A model generated the notes under the pieces. That model saw only the letters and a program-made list of their open reading frames with translations, was not told the DNA's origin and did not search any database. Shown here piece after piece: positions 1 through 7,877 of a DNA stretch of 64,000 bases (positions are counted from its first letter, which is position 1; each line of letters opens with the position of its first letter). The position numbers and the translations under genes are program-made. This DNA comes from Bacteroidota bacterium (GTDB lineage: Bacteria; Bacteroidota; Ignavibacteria; Palsa-1295): positions 186,001 through 250,000 of the forward strand of contig JAFDZW010000006.1 of assembly GCA_018266755.1 (NCBI GenBank), in the 5' to 3' direction.

Positions 1-482
1 ATGGGTATGCTACGCACCGACGGTACAATTGTGTCACGAAATACCTCAAATGTTGAAACGAACGGCGTTGTCACGTATCCGGGCGTATAGCCGTTGACCG
101 AGATCGTCGCACGCTCAAAGACGGTGTCTTTCCCGCCCTGTTCGTAACTGATCGTACGGCGAATCGAAGAGAAGACGTGTAACTGCCGCTCGGTGTCGTC
201 AGCGACTTTCGGCACCGCCGCTGCGTCAGTGCCATAGAACACGTGCTTGTCCTTTCGTTGCGTGGCGAACTGCGAGAAAAGCGCGGAGTCAGCCTTCGGC
301 ACGAGCAGATCGAAATGCGTCTTCCAGAAGAACTTCCCTTCGACAAAATTCGCCATCGCGACTCGGCCGAGCGAATCGAAGCGCGCATCGGAAAGCGCGG
401 CCACACCTTGCGAAAATGCATTCGCCCTTGTAAGAACAAGGGCGAACACCATTGCACACACGATATACGAACGTCCGGGCAT
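1..482 (-). CDS. Secreted protein of unknown function (3' end outside window)
   Basis: Reading from an ATG at 482 down to the window edge gives an open frame of about 160 codons with no stop, so the gene is cut by the left boundary. The first ~25 residues form a typical signal peptide (MPGRSYIVCAMVFALVL, then small residues and FSQ). The mature part is mixed and polar, with no motif I recognise; a stretch around residues 45-60 (FVEGKFFWKTHFDLLVP) is hydrophobic/aromatic. Its ATG shares one base with the TGA of the glutamate dehydrogenase gene (TGATG), which suggests translational coupling and membership of the same operon. Function unknown; most likely periplasmic or surface exposed. Confidence 0.7.
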   Translation of the reverse strand, partial: MPGRSYIVCAMVFALVLTRANAFSQGVAALSDARFDSLGRVAMANFVEGKFFWKTHFDLLVPKADSALFSQFATQRKDKHVFYGTDAAAVPKVADDTERQLHVFSSIRRTISYEQGGKDTVFERATISVNGYTPGYVTTPFVSTFEVFRDTIVPSVRSIP

Positions 483-1843
483 CAACCGTAGATACCGCGC
501 AGACGAAGCGTACGAGCGACCTTATCGATCGCGAGAATGTACGAGCTCAGACGCAGCGACACTTTGTGCTTTTGCGAATTCTCGTACACGCGGTCGAAGG
601 CCGAAACCATCGCATCTTCGAGTCGCTTGTTGACCGTCTCGAGATCCCAGTAATAGCCCATGCGATTCTGTACCCACTCGAAGTAGCTCACCTTCACACC
701 GCCGGCATTCGCAAGAATGTCGGGGATGACCATGATGCCCTTCGATTCGAGGATCGAGTCGGCGCTGGCGCTCGTCGGGCCGTTGGCGCCTTCGACGATC
801 AGCTTCGCTTTCACGTTCGCAGCGTTGTCCTCGGTGATTCGGTCTTCGCGAGCTGCCGGCACGAGGACGTCCACGTTCAATTCGAGCAGATCTTCGTTCG
901 TGATCTTCTCTGCACCCGGAAATCCTTCGAGCAGATGACCGTGATCGTCGGACCACTTGATCGCCTTGTCGATGTCGATCCCCTTCGGATTATAGTACCC
1001 GCCGGTAACATCGGAGATCGCGAGGATCTTCGCGCCCTGATCTTCGAGCGACGCTGCGCTGATCGAGCCGACATTGCCAAAGCCTTCGACGGCAACTGTT
1101 GCCTTGGAAGGCGAAATCTTGAGCTTCTTCAGACCGCTGAGCGTCGCATGCATGACGCCACGCCCCGTTGCTTCGCGACGACCGCGGCTGCCGCCCAACA
1201 CCAATGGTTTGCCCGTAACAACACCGGGCTCGGTGCGGCGCATGTGCATCGAATACGTATCGAGAATCCAGGCCATGACCTGCTCGTTCGTATTCACGTC
1301 CGGTGCCGGGATGTCGCGCTCCGGCCCGAAAACGTCGAGCATGTTGGAGGTGTAGCGTCGGGTAATGGCTTCGATCTCGCGCTGCGAGAGCTTGCGCGGA
1401 TCGCAGCGAACGCCGCCCTTGGCGCCGCCGAACGGAATATCGATGACCGCGCACTTCCAGGTCATCCACGCGGCAAGCGCCTTCACTTCGTCGAGATCAA
1501 CATCGGGAGCATAGCGAATGCCGCCCTTCGAGGGTCCGAGAATATCGTTATGAATGACTCGATATCCTTCGAATACTTCGGTCGAGCCGTCGTCGCGAAC
1601 GATCGGGATCGAGACGATCACCGACTTTACCGGCGTCTTCAGGTACTGATAGATGCCGGGTTCGAGGTTGAGAATTTCTTGTGCTTTGTCGAACCGCCGC
1701 ATCATGGACTCGAGCGGACTCTCGTGCGGGTGAGCGGTGGCAGCGGATGTGCCTTTCACGGGAGCTGGTTCTTTGTAACTCGCCGGGTCCTCGTCGCTGA
1801 AGCGGCGTTTGCCCGAGGGTTTCACTGCGGTTTTCTTTGCCAT
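482..1843 (-). CDS. gdhA: Glutamate dehydrogenase (Glu/Leu/Phe/Val family)
   Basis: A 453-residue protein of the usual family length, with a charged N-terminal extension of about 45 residues. The dimerisation/substrate domain carries GPSKGGIRY (103-111) and the catalytic segment PFGGAKGG with Lys142. The nucleotide-binding domain has GFGNVGS and then an acidic residue after the second beta strand (AISD), which in this family often favours NAD over NADP; that preference is an inference. Known role: reversible oxidative deamination of glutamate to 2-oxoglutarate and ammonia in the cytoplasm. It lies about 106 bp downstream of a NadE-amidase-like gene on the same strand and overlaps the next secreted gene by one base. 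No clear Shine-Dalgarno is seen before the ATG at 1843. Confidence 0.95.
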   Translation of the reverse strand: MAKKTAVKPSGKRRFSDEDPASYKEPAPVKGTSAATAHPHESPLESMMRRFDKAQEILNLEPGIYQYLKTPVKSVIVSIPIVRDDGSTEVFEGYRVIHNDILGPSKGGIRYAPDVDLDEVKALAAWMTWKCAVIDIPFGGAKGGVRCDPRKLSQREIEAITRRYTSNMLDVFGPERDIPAPDVNTNEQVMAWILDTYSMHMRRTEPGVVTGKPLVLGGSRGRREATGRGVMHATLSGLKKLKISPSKATVAVEGFGNVGSISAASLEDQGAKILAISDVTGGYYNPKGIDIDKAIKWSDDHGHLLEGFPGAEKITNEDLLELNVDVLVPAAREDRITEDNAANVKAKLIVEGANGPTSASADSILESKGIMVIPDILANAGGVKVSYFEWVQNRMGYYWDLETVNKRLEDAMVSAFDRVYENSQKHKVSLRLSSYILAIDKVARTLRLRGIYG

Positions 1844-1949
1844 ACTAATAACTAAGCATTGAGTTCAAGCCAACAGGGGGCTTATTCGATAGCGTAGTAT
1901 AACAAGCGGGATGGCGGATTCTTTCCCGACAAAATTGCATCGTGTCGAG

Positions 1950-2822
1950 CTAAGAACGATTCTTCATCACCGTCTCGTCCATCATCTGCCGCATGAGCAG
2001 GAGGTCTTCGTCGAGCATGTGGCGAGAGGTTTCACGGGTGCGGGCGAGGAGCGAAGGGTCGAGCGTTGCGAGAACGAGGTCTTCATCGAAGAATGCTCCG
2101 CGAGAGAGTACTGAGCCGTCCGGGCTGACGACTTCCGAGCCGCCCCAGAAATTTACCCCATCCTCGACGCCGACACGGTTGCAGAACGCGACATACACGC
2201 TGAAGAGTCGTGCGAAGGTCACATGGTGTTCGCGGTTGATCTTGTAATTCGTCGGGCCATCCTCATCGCCCACACCGGCCAGGCGTGTCGGGCTTGCAGC
2301 GATGGTGATGATCGCTTGTGCCCCCTGATATGCCAGTAGATATGGCAGCGACGGATGCCACAAGTCTTCGCAGACGAGTACACCAACCGTCCCGAGCCGG
2401 CGCGATTCGAACGCCTGCGCCTTGTTGCCGGGTAGAAAATAACGTTGTTCTTCGAAGATGCCGTAGGTCGGAGGATAGATCTTGCGATGGGTATGGATGA
2501 GCGAGCCATCCTCGAACACGAACGCGGCATTGTGCAGCCCACCATTTGATGCACGTTCGACGCCGCCGCAGACGATCGTAATTTCCTTGCTGAGTTCGCG
2601 CAACTCTGCCAACAGCGGCGAGTTTGATGGATCGAGCGCGACATCCATGTTCAGATCGCGAAGCGTGTAACCGGTCAGCGACAACTCGGGAAACACGATC
2701 GCATCGGCCTTAGCAGAAATTGCGCGACGGGTGATCTCGGCATGATGAGCGGCATTCGCAGCGACGTCGCCGATGACAGCTTTTGTTTGTGCGAGGGCGA
2801 TGGTAGCGGGTTGGAGGGGCAT
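1950..2822 (-). CDS. Carbon-nitrogen hydrolase, resembling the NadE glutaminase domain
   Basis: A 290-residue nitrilase-superfamily amidase with the full Glu-Lys-Cys triad: Glu46 in FPELSLTGY, Lys114 in HRKIYPP and Cys151 in VCEDLWHP. The text around Lys114 (RKIYPPTYGIFEEQRYFLPG) is close to the glutaminase half of glutamine-dependent NAD synthetases, but the synthetase (ATP-pyrophosphatase) half is absent and the protein stops after the nitrilase fold. It lies 5 bp downstream of the TPM-domain gene and in the same run as nadB, so a role in delivering ammonia for NAD synthesis is plausible but inferred. Alternative: a general omega-amidase or other nitrilase branch. Cytoplasmic; no signal peptide. 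Confidence 0.88.
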   Translation of the reverse strand: MPLQPATIALAQTKAVIGDVAANAAHHAEITRRAISAKADAIVFPELSLTGYTLRDLNMDVALDPSNSPLLAELRELSKEITIVCGGVERASNGGLHNAAFVFEDGSLIHTHRKIYPPTYGIFEEQRYFLPGNKAQAFESRRLGTVGVLVCEDLWHPSLPYLLAYQGAQAIITIAASPTRLAGVGDEDGPTNYKINREHHVTFARLFSVYVAFCNRVGVEDGVNFWGGSEVVSPDGSVLSRGAFFDEDLVLATLDPSLLARTRETSRHMLDEDLLLMRQMMDETVMKNRS

Positions 2823-2827
2823 TCTAC

Positions 2828-3295
2828 TCAGCCGATAGATACTTCGTTGGAGAGTTCGTTCGAGCGTTCGGCAGGTTTCGAGAGTACACCACGCAAATGC
2901 TCGGTGATCTTCTTCAGAGCGTTCGTGACGCCTTCTTCAAAATGCCCTTGCTTGAAATCATTACCAAGCTGTGCCGCAACATCGGTCCATGTTTCGGGTT
3001 GGGTCTTGCTATGAATACCGACGTCGGCATAAATGTAGAACTTGCGTTCGGAGTACAGGACTAAGAGCAACAGTCCGTTGCGCGCCGCCGTCTTATGCAT
3101 GCCGAGCTTCGCGAATTCGGATTTCGCGACGTCCGCTAGCGGCTTGCCCGAAAGCTCCGTCTCTCGCTCGTCGTGGATGGCTACTCGGATCTCGGCGTAG
3201 GTATCACGTTCGGCATCTGCGATGGCCGAGGCGATATGAGCAAGTGCGGACTTGCTGAATGCATCTTTCGCATGAGCCGGTTGTGCATGAGCCAT
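2828..3295 (-). CDS. TPM-domain protein
   Basis: A 155-residue protein matching the TPM (TLP18.3/Psb32/MOLO-1) domain: an early helix (SALAHIASAIADAERDT), a strand AEIRVAIHD, a middle helix, the hallmark NGLLLLVLYSERKFYIYAD strand pair, then GIHSK and a C-terminal helix. It lacks the signal peptide and membrane anchor that many TPM proteins have, so it looks cytosolic. TPM domains occur in photosystem repair factors and in membrane-protein quality-control proteins; the biochemical role here is unknown. The ATG at 3295 is preceded by a strong AAAGGAGA ribosome-binding site. It is 23 bp after nadB and 5 bp before the nitrilase gene, so it is part of that operon. Confidence 0.82.
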   Translation of the reverse strand: MAHAQPAHAKDAFSKSALAHIASAIADAERDTYAEIRVAIHDERETELSGKPLADVAKSEFAKLGMHKTAARNGLLLLVLYSERKFYIYADVGIHSKTQPETWTDVAAQLGNDFKQGHFEEGVTNALKKITEHLRGVLSKPAERSNELSNEVSIG

Positions 3296-3318
3296 GAGTC
3301 TCTCCTTTCGCGAAGTAG

Positions 3319-4941
3319 TTACAATCGTTGTTGCAGCAACGTATTCTTCGTTGCGAGTTTGGGGTTCTGCTGCGGATAGTCGGTCGTGAAATGCAATCCC
3401 CTGCTCTCTTTACGTGCTTTCGCCGAGCGTACCACCAGGAGCGCAGTGATCGCAATGTTACGCAGCTCCAGCAGTGGCAGCGTCACCCTCGTCTTTCGAT
3501 AATACTGCTCGATCTCTTTCGCAATGAGCTCGAGCCTGCGCTTTGCACGTTCGAGGCGATAGTTCGAGCGCACGATGCCGACGTAATCCCACATCAATTG
3601 TTGGATTTCACGGCGATCATGCTGGATGACAACCCATTCCTCGGCGTTTTCAGTGCCGGATTCATCCCACTCCTCGAGTTTGACATCCGGCACGTCGGAC
3701 TTCGCCAGCAGATCCTCGAGCAAGTCGTCGGCAGCACGTTTTGCAAACACGAGCGACGCCAGCAATGAATTGCTCGCAAGCCGGTTCGCTCCGTGCACAC
3801 CCGTCACGGCGACTTCGCCGCAAGCATACAACCTGGCAATACTGGTGTGACCGTTGAGGTCAGTCAGAATTCCGCCGCAGCTAAAATGAGCTGCGGGGAC
3901 GACTGGAATCGGCTGCTTCGTAATGTCGATGCCGATCGTTTTACACTGCGCATAGATATTCGGGAATTCGTCGCGAACGTGCTTGCCATCGAGATGCGAG
4001 AGGTCGAGCAGTACATAGTCGTCGCCGTGCTTCTTGAGTTCGGCATCGATTGCGCGTGCAACAATATCGCGAGGTGCAAGTTCAAGACGAGTGGGATCGT
4101 AGCGCTTCATAAACCGCTCGCCCTGTTTGTTGCGCAGAACACCGCCTGCACCGCGCACCGCTTCGGAGATAAGAAAAGCATTGCCTTCGGTGCCGGTATA
4201 GAGCGCCGTTGGATGGAATTGGATAAATTCCATATTGGCAATGGTCGCACCTGCACGGTAGGCCATCGCTATACCGTCGCCGGTCGCGATCGACGGATTC
4301 GTCGTATGCAGATATACCTGCCCGCAGCCACCGGTTGCGACCATGACCGCCTGACGAGCACGGACGATATGGACCTTCCCGGTGCGTTCGTCGAGCACAT
4401 ACGCGCCGTAACACTTGGTCGCCTTGCCGTTGCGCGGCTTACGCCCTACGCGCTGATGATCGGTCAGAAGTTCAACGGCATAGTGATCCTCGAGCAAGGT
4501 GATGTTCTTGTGTTGCGACATCGCCGCAAGCAGCGAACGCTCGACTTCTCGCCCGGTCAGGTCCTTTGCATGGACGATGCGATTGGCCGAATGACCGCCT
4601 TCTTTGCCGAGGTGAAGGTTGCCGGATTTGTCGGTGGTGAACCGAGCTCCGAGATCGATCAGGTCGCGAATGCGGTCAGGGCCTTCACGCACGAGTGTCT
4701 CGACTGCCGTCAGATCGCAGAGGCCGGCACCGGCGATGAGCGTATCGCGCACGTGAGATTCGTAGCTATCGTGGGCATCGATCACCGATGCGATGCCGCC
4801 TTGCGCGTAGTTGGTATTCGATTCGGAGCGTTCTTTCTTGGTCACGATCGTGATTCGCAGCTTCGAACGCTGTGCGAGCTGCAACGCGAAGAACACCCCG
4901 GCCGAGCCGGAGCCAAGGATCAGTACGTCTGTTTCTTTCAC
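3319..4941 (-). CDS. nadB: L-aspartate oxidase, first step of de novo NAD synthesis
   Basis: FAD-dependent oxidase that converts L-aspartate to iminoaspartate for quinolinate synthesis. The N-terminal FAD motif is GSGSAG, followed by the family segment SNTNYAQGGIASV; the succinate-dehydrogenase-like body includes HFSCGGI and CGEVAVTGVHGANRLASNS. I chose the GTG at 4941 (protein VKETDVLILG..., 540 residues) because it starts right before the FAD-binding strand and gives the usual family length. Upstream ATGs at 5004 and 4995 would add an unrelated leader and run through a hairpin. The ribosome-binding site is weak for either choice. It is followed closely by the TPM and nitrilase genes. No nadA or nadC is visible in the window. 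Confidence 0.95.
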   Translation of the reverse strand: MKETDVLILGSGSAGVFFALQLAQRSKLRITIVTKKERSESNTNYAQGGIASVIDAHDSYESHVRDTLIAGAGLCDLTAVETLVREGPDRIRDLIDLGARFTTDKSGNLHLGKEGGHSANRIVHAKDLTGREVERSLLAAMSQHKNITLLEDHYAVELLTDHQRVGRKPRNGKATKCYGAYVLDERTGKVHIVRARQAVMVATGGCGQVYLHTTNPSIATGDGIAMAYRAGATIANMEFIQFHPTALYTGTEGNAFLISEAVRGAGGVLRNKQGERFMKRYDPTRLELAPRDIVARAIDAELKKHGDDYVLLDLSHLDGKHVRDEFPNIYAQCKTIGIDITKQPIPVVPAAHFSCGGILTDLNGHTSIARLYACGEVAVTGVHGANRLASNSLLASLVFAKRAADDLLEDLLAKSDVPDVKLEEWDESGTENAEEWVVIQHDRREIQQLMWDYVGIVRSNYRLERAKRRLELIAKEIEQYYRKTRVTLPLLELRNIAITALLVVRSAKARKESRGLHFTTDYPQQNPKLATKNTLLQQRL

Positions 4942-4963
4942 GGGCCGTCTAACAAACCTGATA

Positions 4964-4995
4964 GAAAACGAATGCCCCTCGATTTCGAGGGGCAT
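4964..4995 (-). terminator. Hairpin with short T-run between the barrel genes and nadB
   Basis: Perfect 11-bp inverted repeat (4972-4982 with 4985-4995) with a 2-nt loop, followed on the minus strand by CGTTTTC. It lies just past the stop of the barrel gene at 5026 and only about 23 bp before the nadB start, so it could be a terminator or a leaky attenuator. Confidence 0.7.
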
Positions 4996-5025
4996 CGTGA
5001 ACATCGACCGGGTTCGATCGATTGC

Positions 5026-5766
5026 TTAGAAGTGTACGAGCATATGGATGTTGCCGCTGGCGATACCGATCATGGTCGTTGACGGATAGTCCGTCGTCGT
5101 TCCCGATACGGTTTCGCTGGTCGACGAAGTACTGAAGCCCAAGGTGTACTCCGCACCGATCGCGATACCATGCGTCACGTACCAATCGAAACCGGCGAGG
5201 AGGCCGATCCCGATTCCGTTGCCGCTGCTCTTTGTTTCGACCGTTGTCGTGGCCAGCGTGGATGCATCCTTGCTGTCGGCACGATCGACTTGATTCTTCG
5301 TATTTGTCAACCCGGAAGTGGCAAAGGTTAGCTGAGCGCCAAAATACGGCGACACAGCATAGACCGGATGCGTATGCATCTCAACCCCAACACCGATGCC
5401 GAAGAGCGTCTGAACGTCTTTCCCATTCGAAGACTTCGTCGGATCGGGATCGCCGGAGGTCGACGTCGAAAACGCAAGCAAACCTCGCAACGCCAGTTCG
5501 TCGGCGATGTAGTACTTTACGCCTGCGGCCGCCAGATACGTTTGTGTGCTTCCCCCTTCACCTTGTGAAGGAAGAAAGATCTGCGCCAGATCCACAGCAC
5601 CCATCTGCATCGAACTAAGGCCACCGAAGGCGAACTCCATCGCCATCGTCCCTTTGGTTGTGATGGGACGGATGCTCTGCGACTGATCCTGCGCTCGCGC
5701 TGACGAGGTAATCGTCAGCGCGATTGCGACAGCACAAAGCGATGTATAAATACGCTTCATGATCAT
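5026..5766 (-). CDS. Outer-membrane beta-barrel-like protein, paralogue A
   Basis: A 246-residue protein with a signal peptide (MIMKRIYTSLCAVAIAL, cleavage near SSARA-QDQ) and alternating hydrophobic strands ending in a C-terminal aromatic (NIHMLVHF), as expected for a small outer-membrane barrel. Internal landmarks are GVGVEMHTHPVYAVSPYFGAQL and LAGFDWYVTHGIAIGAEYTLGFS. These are shared with the neighbouring paralogue, whose stop is 17 bp upstream. Ser/Thr-rich stretches (SSTSETVSGTTTDYPSTT) look like exposed loops. It resembles OmpW/porin-like barrels in general style but I cannot name a family. The start could be the first or second Met (MIMK). Confidence 0.8.
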   Translation of the reverse strand: MIMKRIYTSLCAVAIALTITSSARAQDQSQSIRPITTKGTMAMEFAFGGLSSMQMGAVDLAQIFLPSQGEGGSTQTYLAAAGVKYYIADELALRGLLAFSTSTSGDPDPTKSSNGKDVQTLFGIGVGVEMHTHPVYAVSPYFGAQLTFATSGLTNTKNQVDRADSKDASTLATTTVETKSSGNGIGIGLLAGFDWYVTHGIAIGAEYTLGFSTSSTSETVSGTTTDYPSTTMIGIASGNIHMLVHF

Positions 5767-5783
5767 GCAGTGCTATGATCGAA

Positions 5784-6482
5784 TTAGAAGTGTACGACGA
5801 GGTGCACGTTGCCGGCATTGCTGATGCCGATCGCAGTGCTCGACGGTGCGTCGGTCGTCGTGCTGGTGCTGCCCGAGCTGGTCGTCGTGCTCGACGACAT
5901 CGAGCTGAAGCCGAGCATATACTCTGCGCCGACGGCAAGTCCGTGCGTGAAATACCAGTCGAAACCGGCCAATACGCCGATACCGAATGTCGTACCGCTG
6001 CCCTTGTTCTCGGTGGTGTTGCCGCCGCTGGTGCGCTTGTTATCGGTGCTTGCGCCGCCGAATGCAAGCTGTGCGCCGAAGTACGGAGAGGTCGAGTACA
6101 CCGCATGCGTGTGCATTTCGACACCGACGGCGATACCATAGCTGGTGTTCGTCGTCTTTCCGGTCGCAGACTTGGTCACATCCTCGTCACCATCGCTGCT
6201 GGTCGAGAAGCCGAGCAATGCACGCAAGGCCATATCGTCCGACAGATAATACTTGTAACCTGCACCGACGACCGCGATCGGGGTGCCACCTTCGTTCACG
6301 TTTGCAATCGGTACCGAAGCCATCCCGAGCGTCGAGAGACCGCCGAAGCTGAACTCCCACGCTGCAGAACCTGCTTTGGTGCTCGGACGGACGATCTTTT
6401 CGTCGTCCTGCGCGCGCGACAGGCTAACAAGCGATGCAACAACAAGTACCGTGAGACAGGATTTCAGTAGGAATCGTGACAT
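5784..6482 (-). CDS. Outer-membrane beta-barrel-like protein, paralogue B
   Basis: A 232-residue protein with a signal peptide (MSRFLLKSCLTVLVVASL, cleavage near SRA-QDD). It aligns along its whole length with the downstream paralogue: WEFSFGGLS, GVEMHTHAVYSTSPYFGAQL, LAGFDWYFTHGLAVGAEYMLGFS and the C-terminal NVHLVVHF. The main differences are in Ser/Thr/Gly-rich loops, as expected after duplication. A good Shine-Dalgarno (GGAGGA) lies about 9 bp upstream of the ATG at 6482, within an AT-rich leader. It is probably the first gene of a two-gene unit. Function unknown; outer-membrane location inferred. Confidence 0.82.
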   Translation of the reverse strand: MSRFLLKSCLTVLVVASLVSLSRAQDDEKIVRPSTKAGSAAWEFSFGGLSTLGMASVPIANVNEGGTPIAVVGAGYKYYLSDDMALRALLGFSTSSDGDEDVTKSATGKTTNTSYGIAVGVEMHTHAVYSTSPYFGAQLAFGGASTDNKRTSGGNTTENKGSGTTFGIGVLAGFDWYFTHGLAVGAEYMLGFSSMSSSTTTSSGSTSTTTDAPSSTAIGISNAGNVHLVVHF

Positions 6483-6562
6483 AATGTATGTTCCTCCAAT
6501 GTGAAATAAAGAAATGTTCGAGTAAAGAAAAAATCAGATGTAGAGAGCAAAGAATTACGATA

Positions 6563-6630
6563 CAAATATATTAACAAATTGTTACGACTGAACCGGCAAA
6601 AGCATTTTGTGGACAACTTGGTTATCCACA
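6563..6630. promoter_or_regulatory. AT-rich stretch with an inverted pair of DnaA-box-like sites
   Basis: A perfect TTATCCACA at 6622-6630 pairs with TGTGGACAA at 6608-6616 (one mismatch) as a dyad with a 3-nt centre. Next to it lies AT-rich sequence (6560-6580). This is the promoter region of the barrel pair; a minus-strand TATATTTG (6570-6563) resembles a Bacteroidetes -7 element. Confidence 0.4.
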
Positions 6631-6640
6631 CTTCGGGCGA

Positions 6641-7288
6641 CTATTCCTCCGAAGGCTCGATCGAGCGTAACGGCTCGGGAGGTAATACACCGAAAGCCAT
6701 CGCCCGGATTATACCAAAAATGGTATCGCACTTGGACCGCAGTGCGTCCTTTGTCGAATTATTCTCTATTAGAAAGTCGGCAAACCCTTTAATTTCATCA
6801 CTATAATCTTGTTCCCTCAACCGCCGCTCGATATCCTCTGGGCTAAATTTTCCGCTTGCGACGCCTCGTTCAATGACGGACTCATCGCTTGCCCAAACCA
6901 TTACCAGTACATCGAAAAGCTCATCGTACCCCGTCTGAACCAGAATTGCAGACTCGACTGCGACGACGCTTCCGGCCGTTGCATTGGCGATACGTCGTTC
7001 CACCTCCAGCATCACTGCCGGATGAACAAGCGATTCTACCGCATGACGCTTCGATTCGTCACTAAATATCTGTGAAGCTACAAAGGATGTATTGAGTGAA
7101 CCGTCGCGATACGTATCAGGACCAAGCAGCGCAACGAGTTCTGCCCGTAGTGTCGGGTCGGAGGACATCACTTCCTTCGCGAGGGTGTCGGTATCGATCA
7201 CCTCGACTCCCTTCTCGCGCAGGACATCGGAGAAGGTGGACTTCCCGCTGCCGATTTTTCCGGTGATCCCGACTCGAAGTGCGCGCAT
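6641..7288 (-). CDS. coaE: Dephospho-CoA kinase
   Basis: A 215-residue P-loop kinase that phosphorylates dephospho-CoA in the last step of coenzyme A synthesis. The Walker A motif GKIGSGKS is at residues 10-17 after the first strand (MRALRVGITG). The family signature VIDTDTLAKEV, the VHP segment of the lid region and the conserved REQDYSDEIKGFADFLIENN near the C-terminus are all present. The frame continues upstream to 7738, but that stretch is low-quality peptide overlapping a structured RNA-like region, so I start at the ATG at 7288. It stands apart from the barrel genes downstream by about 158 bp. Confidence 0.95.
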   Translation of the reverse strand: MRALRVGITGKIGSGKSTFSDVLREKGVEVIDTDTLAKEVMSSDPTLRAELVALLGPDTYRDGSLNTSFVASQIFSDESKRHAVESLVHPAVMLEVERRIANATAGSVVAVESAILVQTGYDELFDVLVMVWASDESVIERGVASGKFSPEDIERRLREQDYSDEIKGFADFLIENNSTKDALRSKCDTIFGIIRAMAFGVLPPEPLRSIEPSEE

Positions 7289-7330
7289 TGGATAGACTGG
7301 CTGCGCCCGTGATCGGGCGAACGAAATATC

Positions 7331-7709
7331 CTCTGACAGAAGGCGGCGAGATCCGCGACAGGGACACAGCTTCGGGTAGTCACCGTTCGCCGAAGGACGC
7401 ATGCTCAAGAGCATACATGGATCGGCAGGATCCCGAACCGAAGTCTGCCGACGGTTTCCCGTCGGAACAAGGGCTAAAAGAACCGAGCCCTGATACAGTG
7501 GGCATCTGCATTTGTTACTTTTTGCTTCCACTGTCCCGCAGGTGGCGGCGCTGCAAGCAGCACGGCGCACCGGTATTGGAGTTCCGTCCTTGCGGACGGT
7601 GAGGCCTGCAATCGGTACAAATCGGATCAGTCGCCCATAGTCTATAATTGTAAGGTTCTTTTTGGCGTTGTTGACCCTATCGTTTCCTCCGCCGAACCTT
7701 CTGTCAGAG
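7331..7709 (-). ncRNA. Candidate large structured RNA of unassigned class
   Basis: The ends close on each other: 7697-7709 pairs with 7331-7343 (13 perfect bp), and after a 2-nt bulge 7690-7694 pairs with 7344-7348, enclosing ~379 nt. Inside, in minus-strand sense, are a 6-bp stem capped by GCAA (7599-7584), a 7-bp stem capped by GAAA (7465-7448), a 7-bp closing stem 7534-7528/7501-7495, and hairpins at 7561-7550, 7490-7471, 7414-7401 and 7395-7370. The two GNRA loops fix the minus strand as sense. The size fits RNase P RNA, but I see neither GAGGAAAGUC nor a CR V-like ACAGAA block. There is no T-loop or tag reading frame for tmRNA and no SRP motif. A further 7-bp hairpin lies just upstream (7712-7727). 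Promoter not identified. Confidence 0.6.
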
Positions 7710-7877
7710 TGGGTGGCCGGGGCCACCTCTCTGTACAATTAACACCTCACCTTCGCCGCGTGTTCGGGTTCGCACCGCGAAATGCCCAAATTCTCAAAAA
7801 TTTCTTCACTTCGCGTGTTGTAACATTTGGCACCGGCTTCGCGTAGGGTCAGATGATACCCGGGCCCATGCCCGAGG

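Noticed and set aside
452-1855. Long plus-strand frame opposite glutamate dehydrogenase
   Set aside because: Arg/His/Ala-rich shadow frame produced by codon bias; the minus-strand frame has full catalytic motifs.
7441-7560. Cobalamin riboswitch upstream of coaE
   Set aside because: CCACTGT and GGGAAACC fragments resemble parts of it, but they are in the wrong order and the B12-box is missing; CCACTGT is used in a local stem.
7331-7709. RNase P RNA (rnpB) by size
   Set aside because: Length and closing stem fit, but the universally conserved GAGGAAAGUC and the CR V ACAGAA block were not found on either strand by eye. A covariance search could reverse this.
7289-7738. N-terminal extension of the coaE reading frame
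   Set aside because: Adds 150 residues of odd composition with no similarity to dephospho-CoA kinases, and it overlaps the structured RNA region; CoaE starts normally at 7288.
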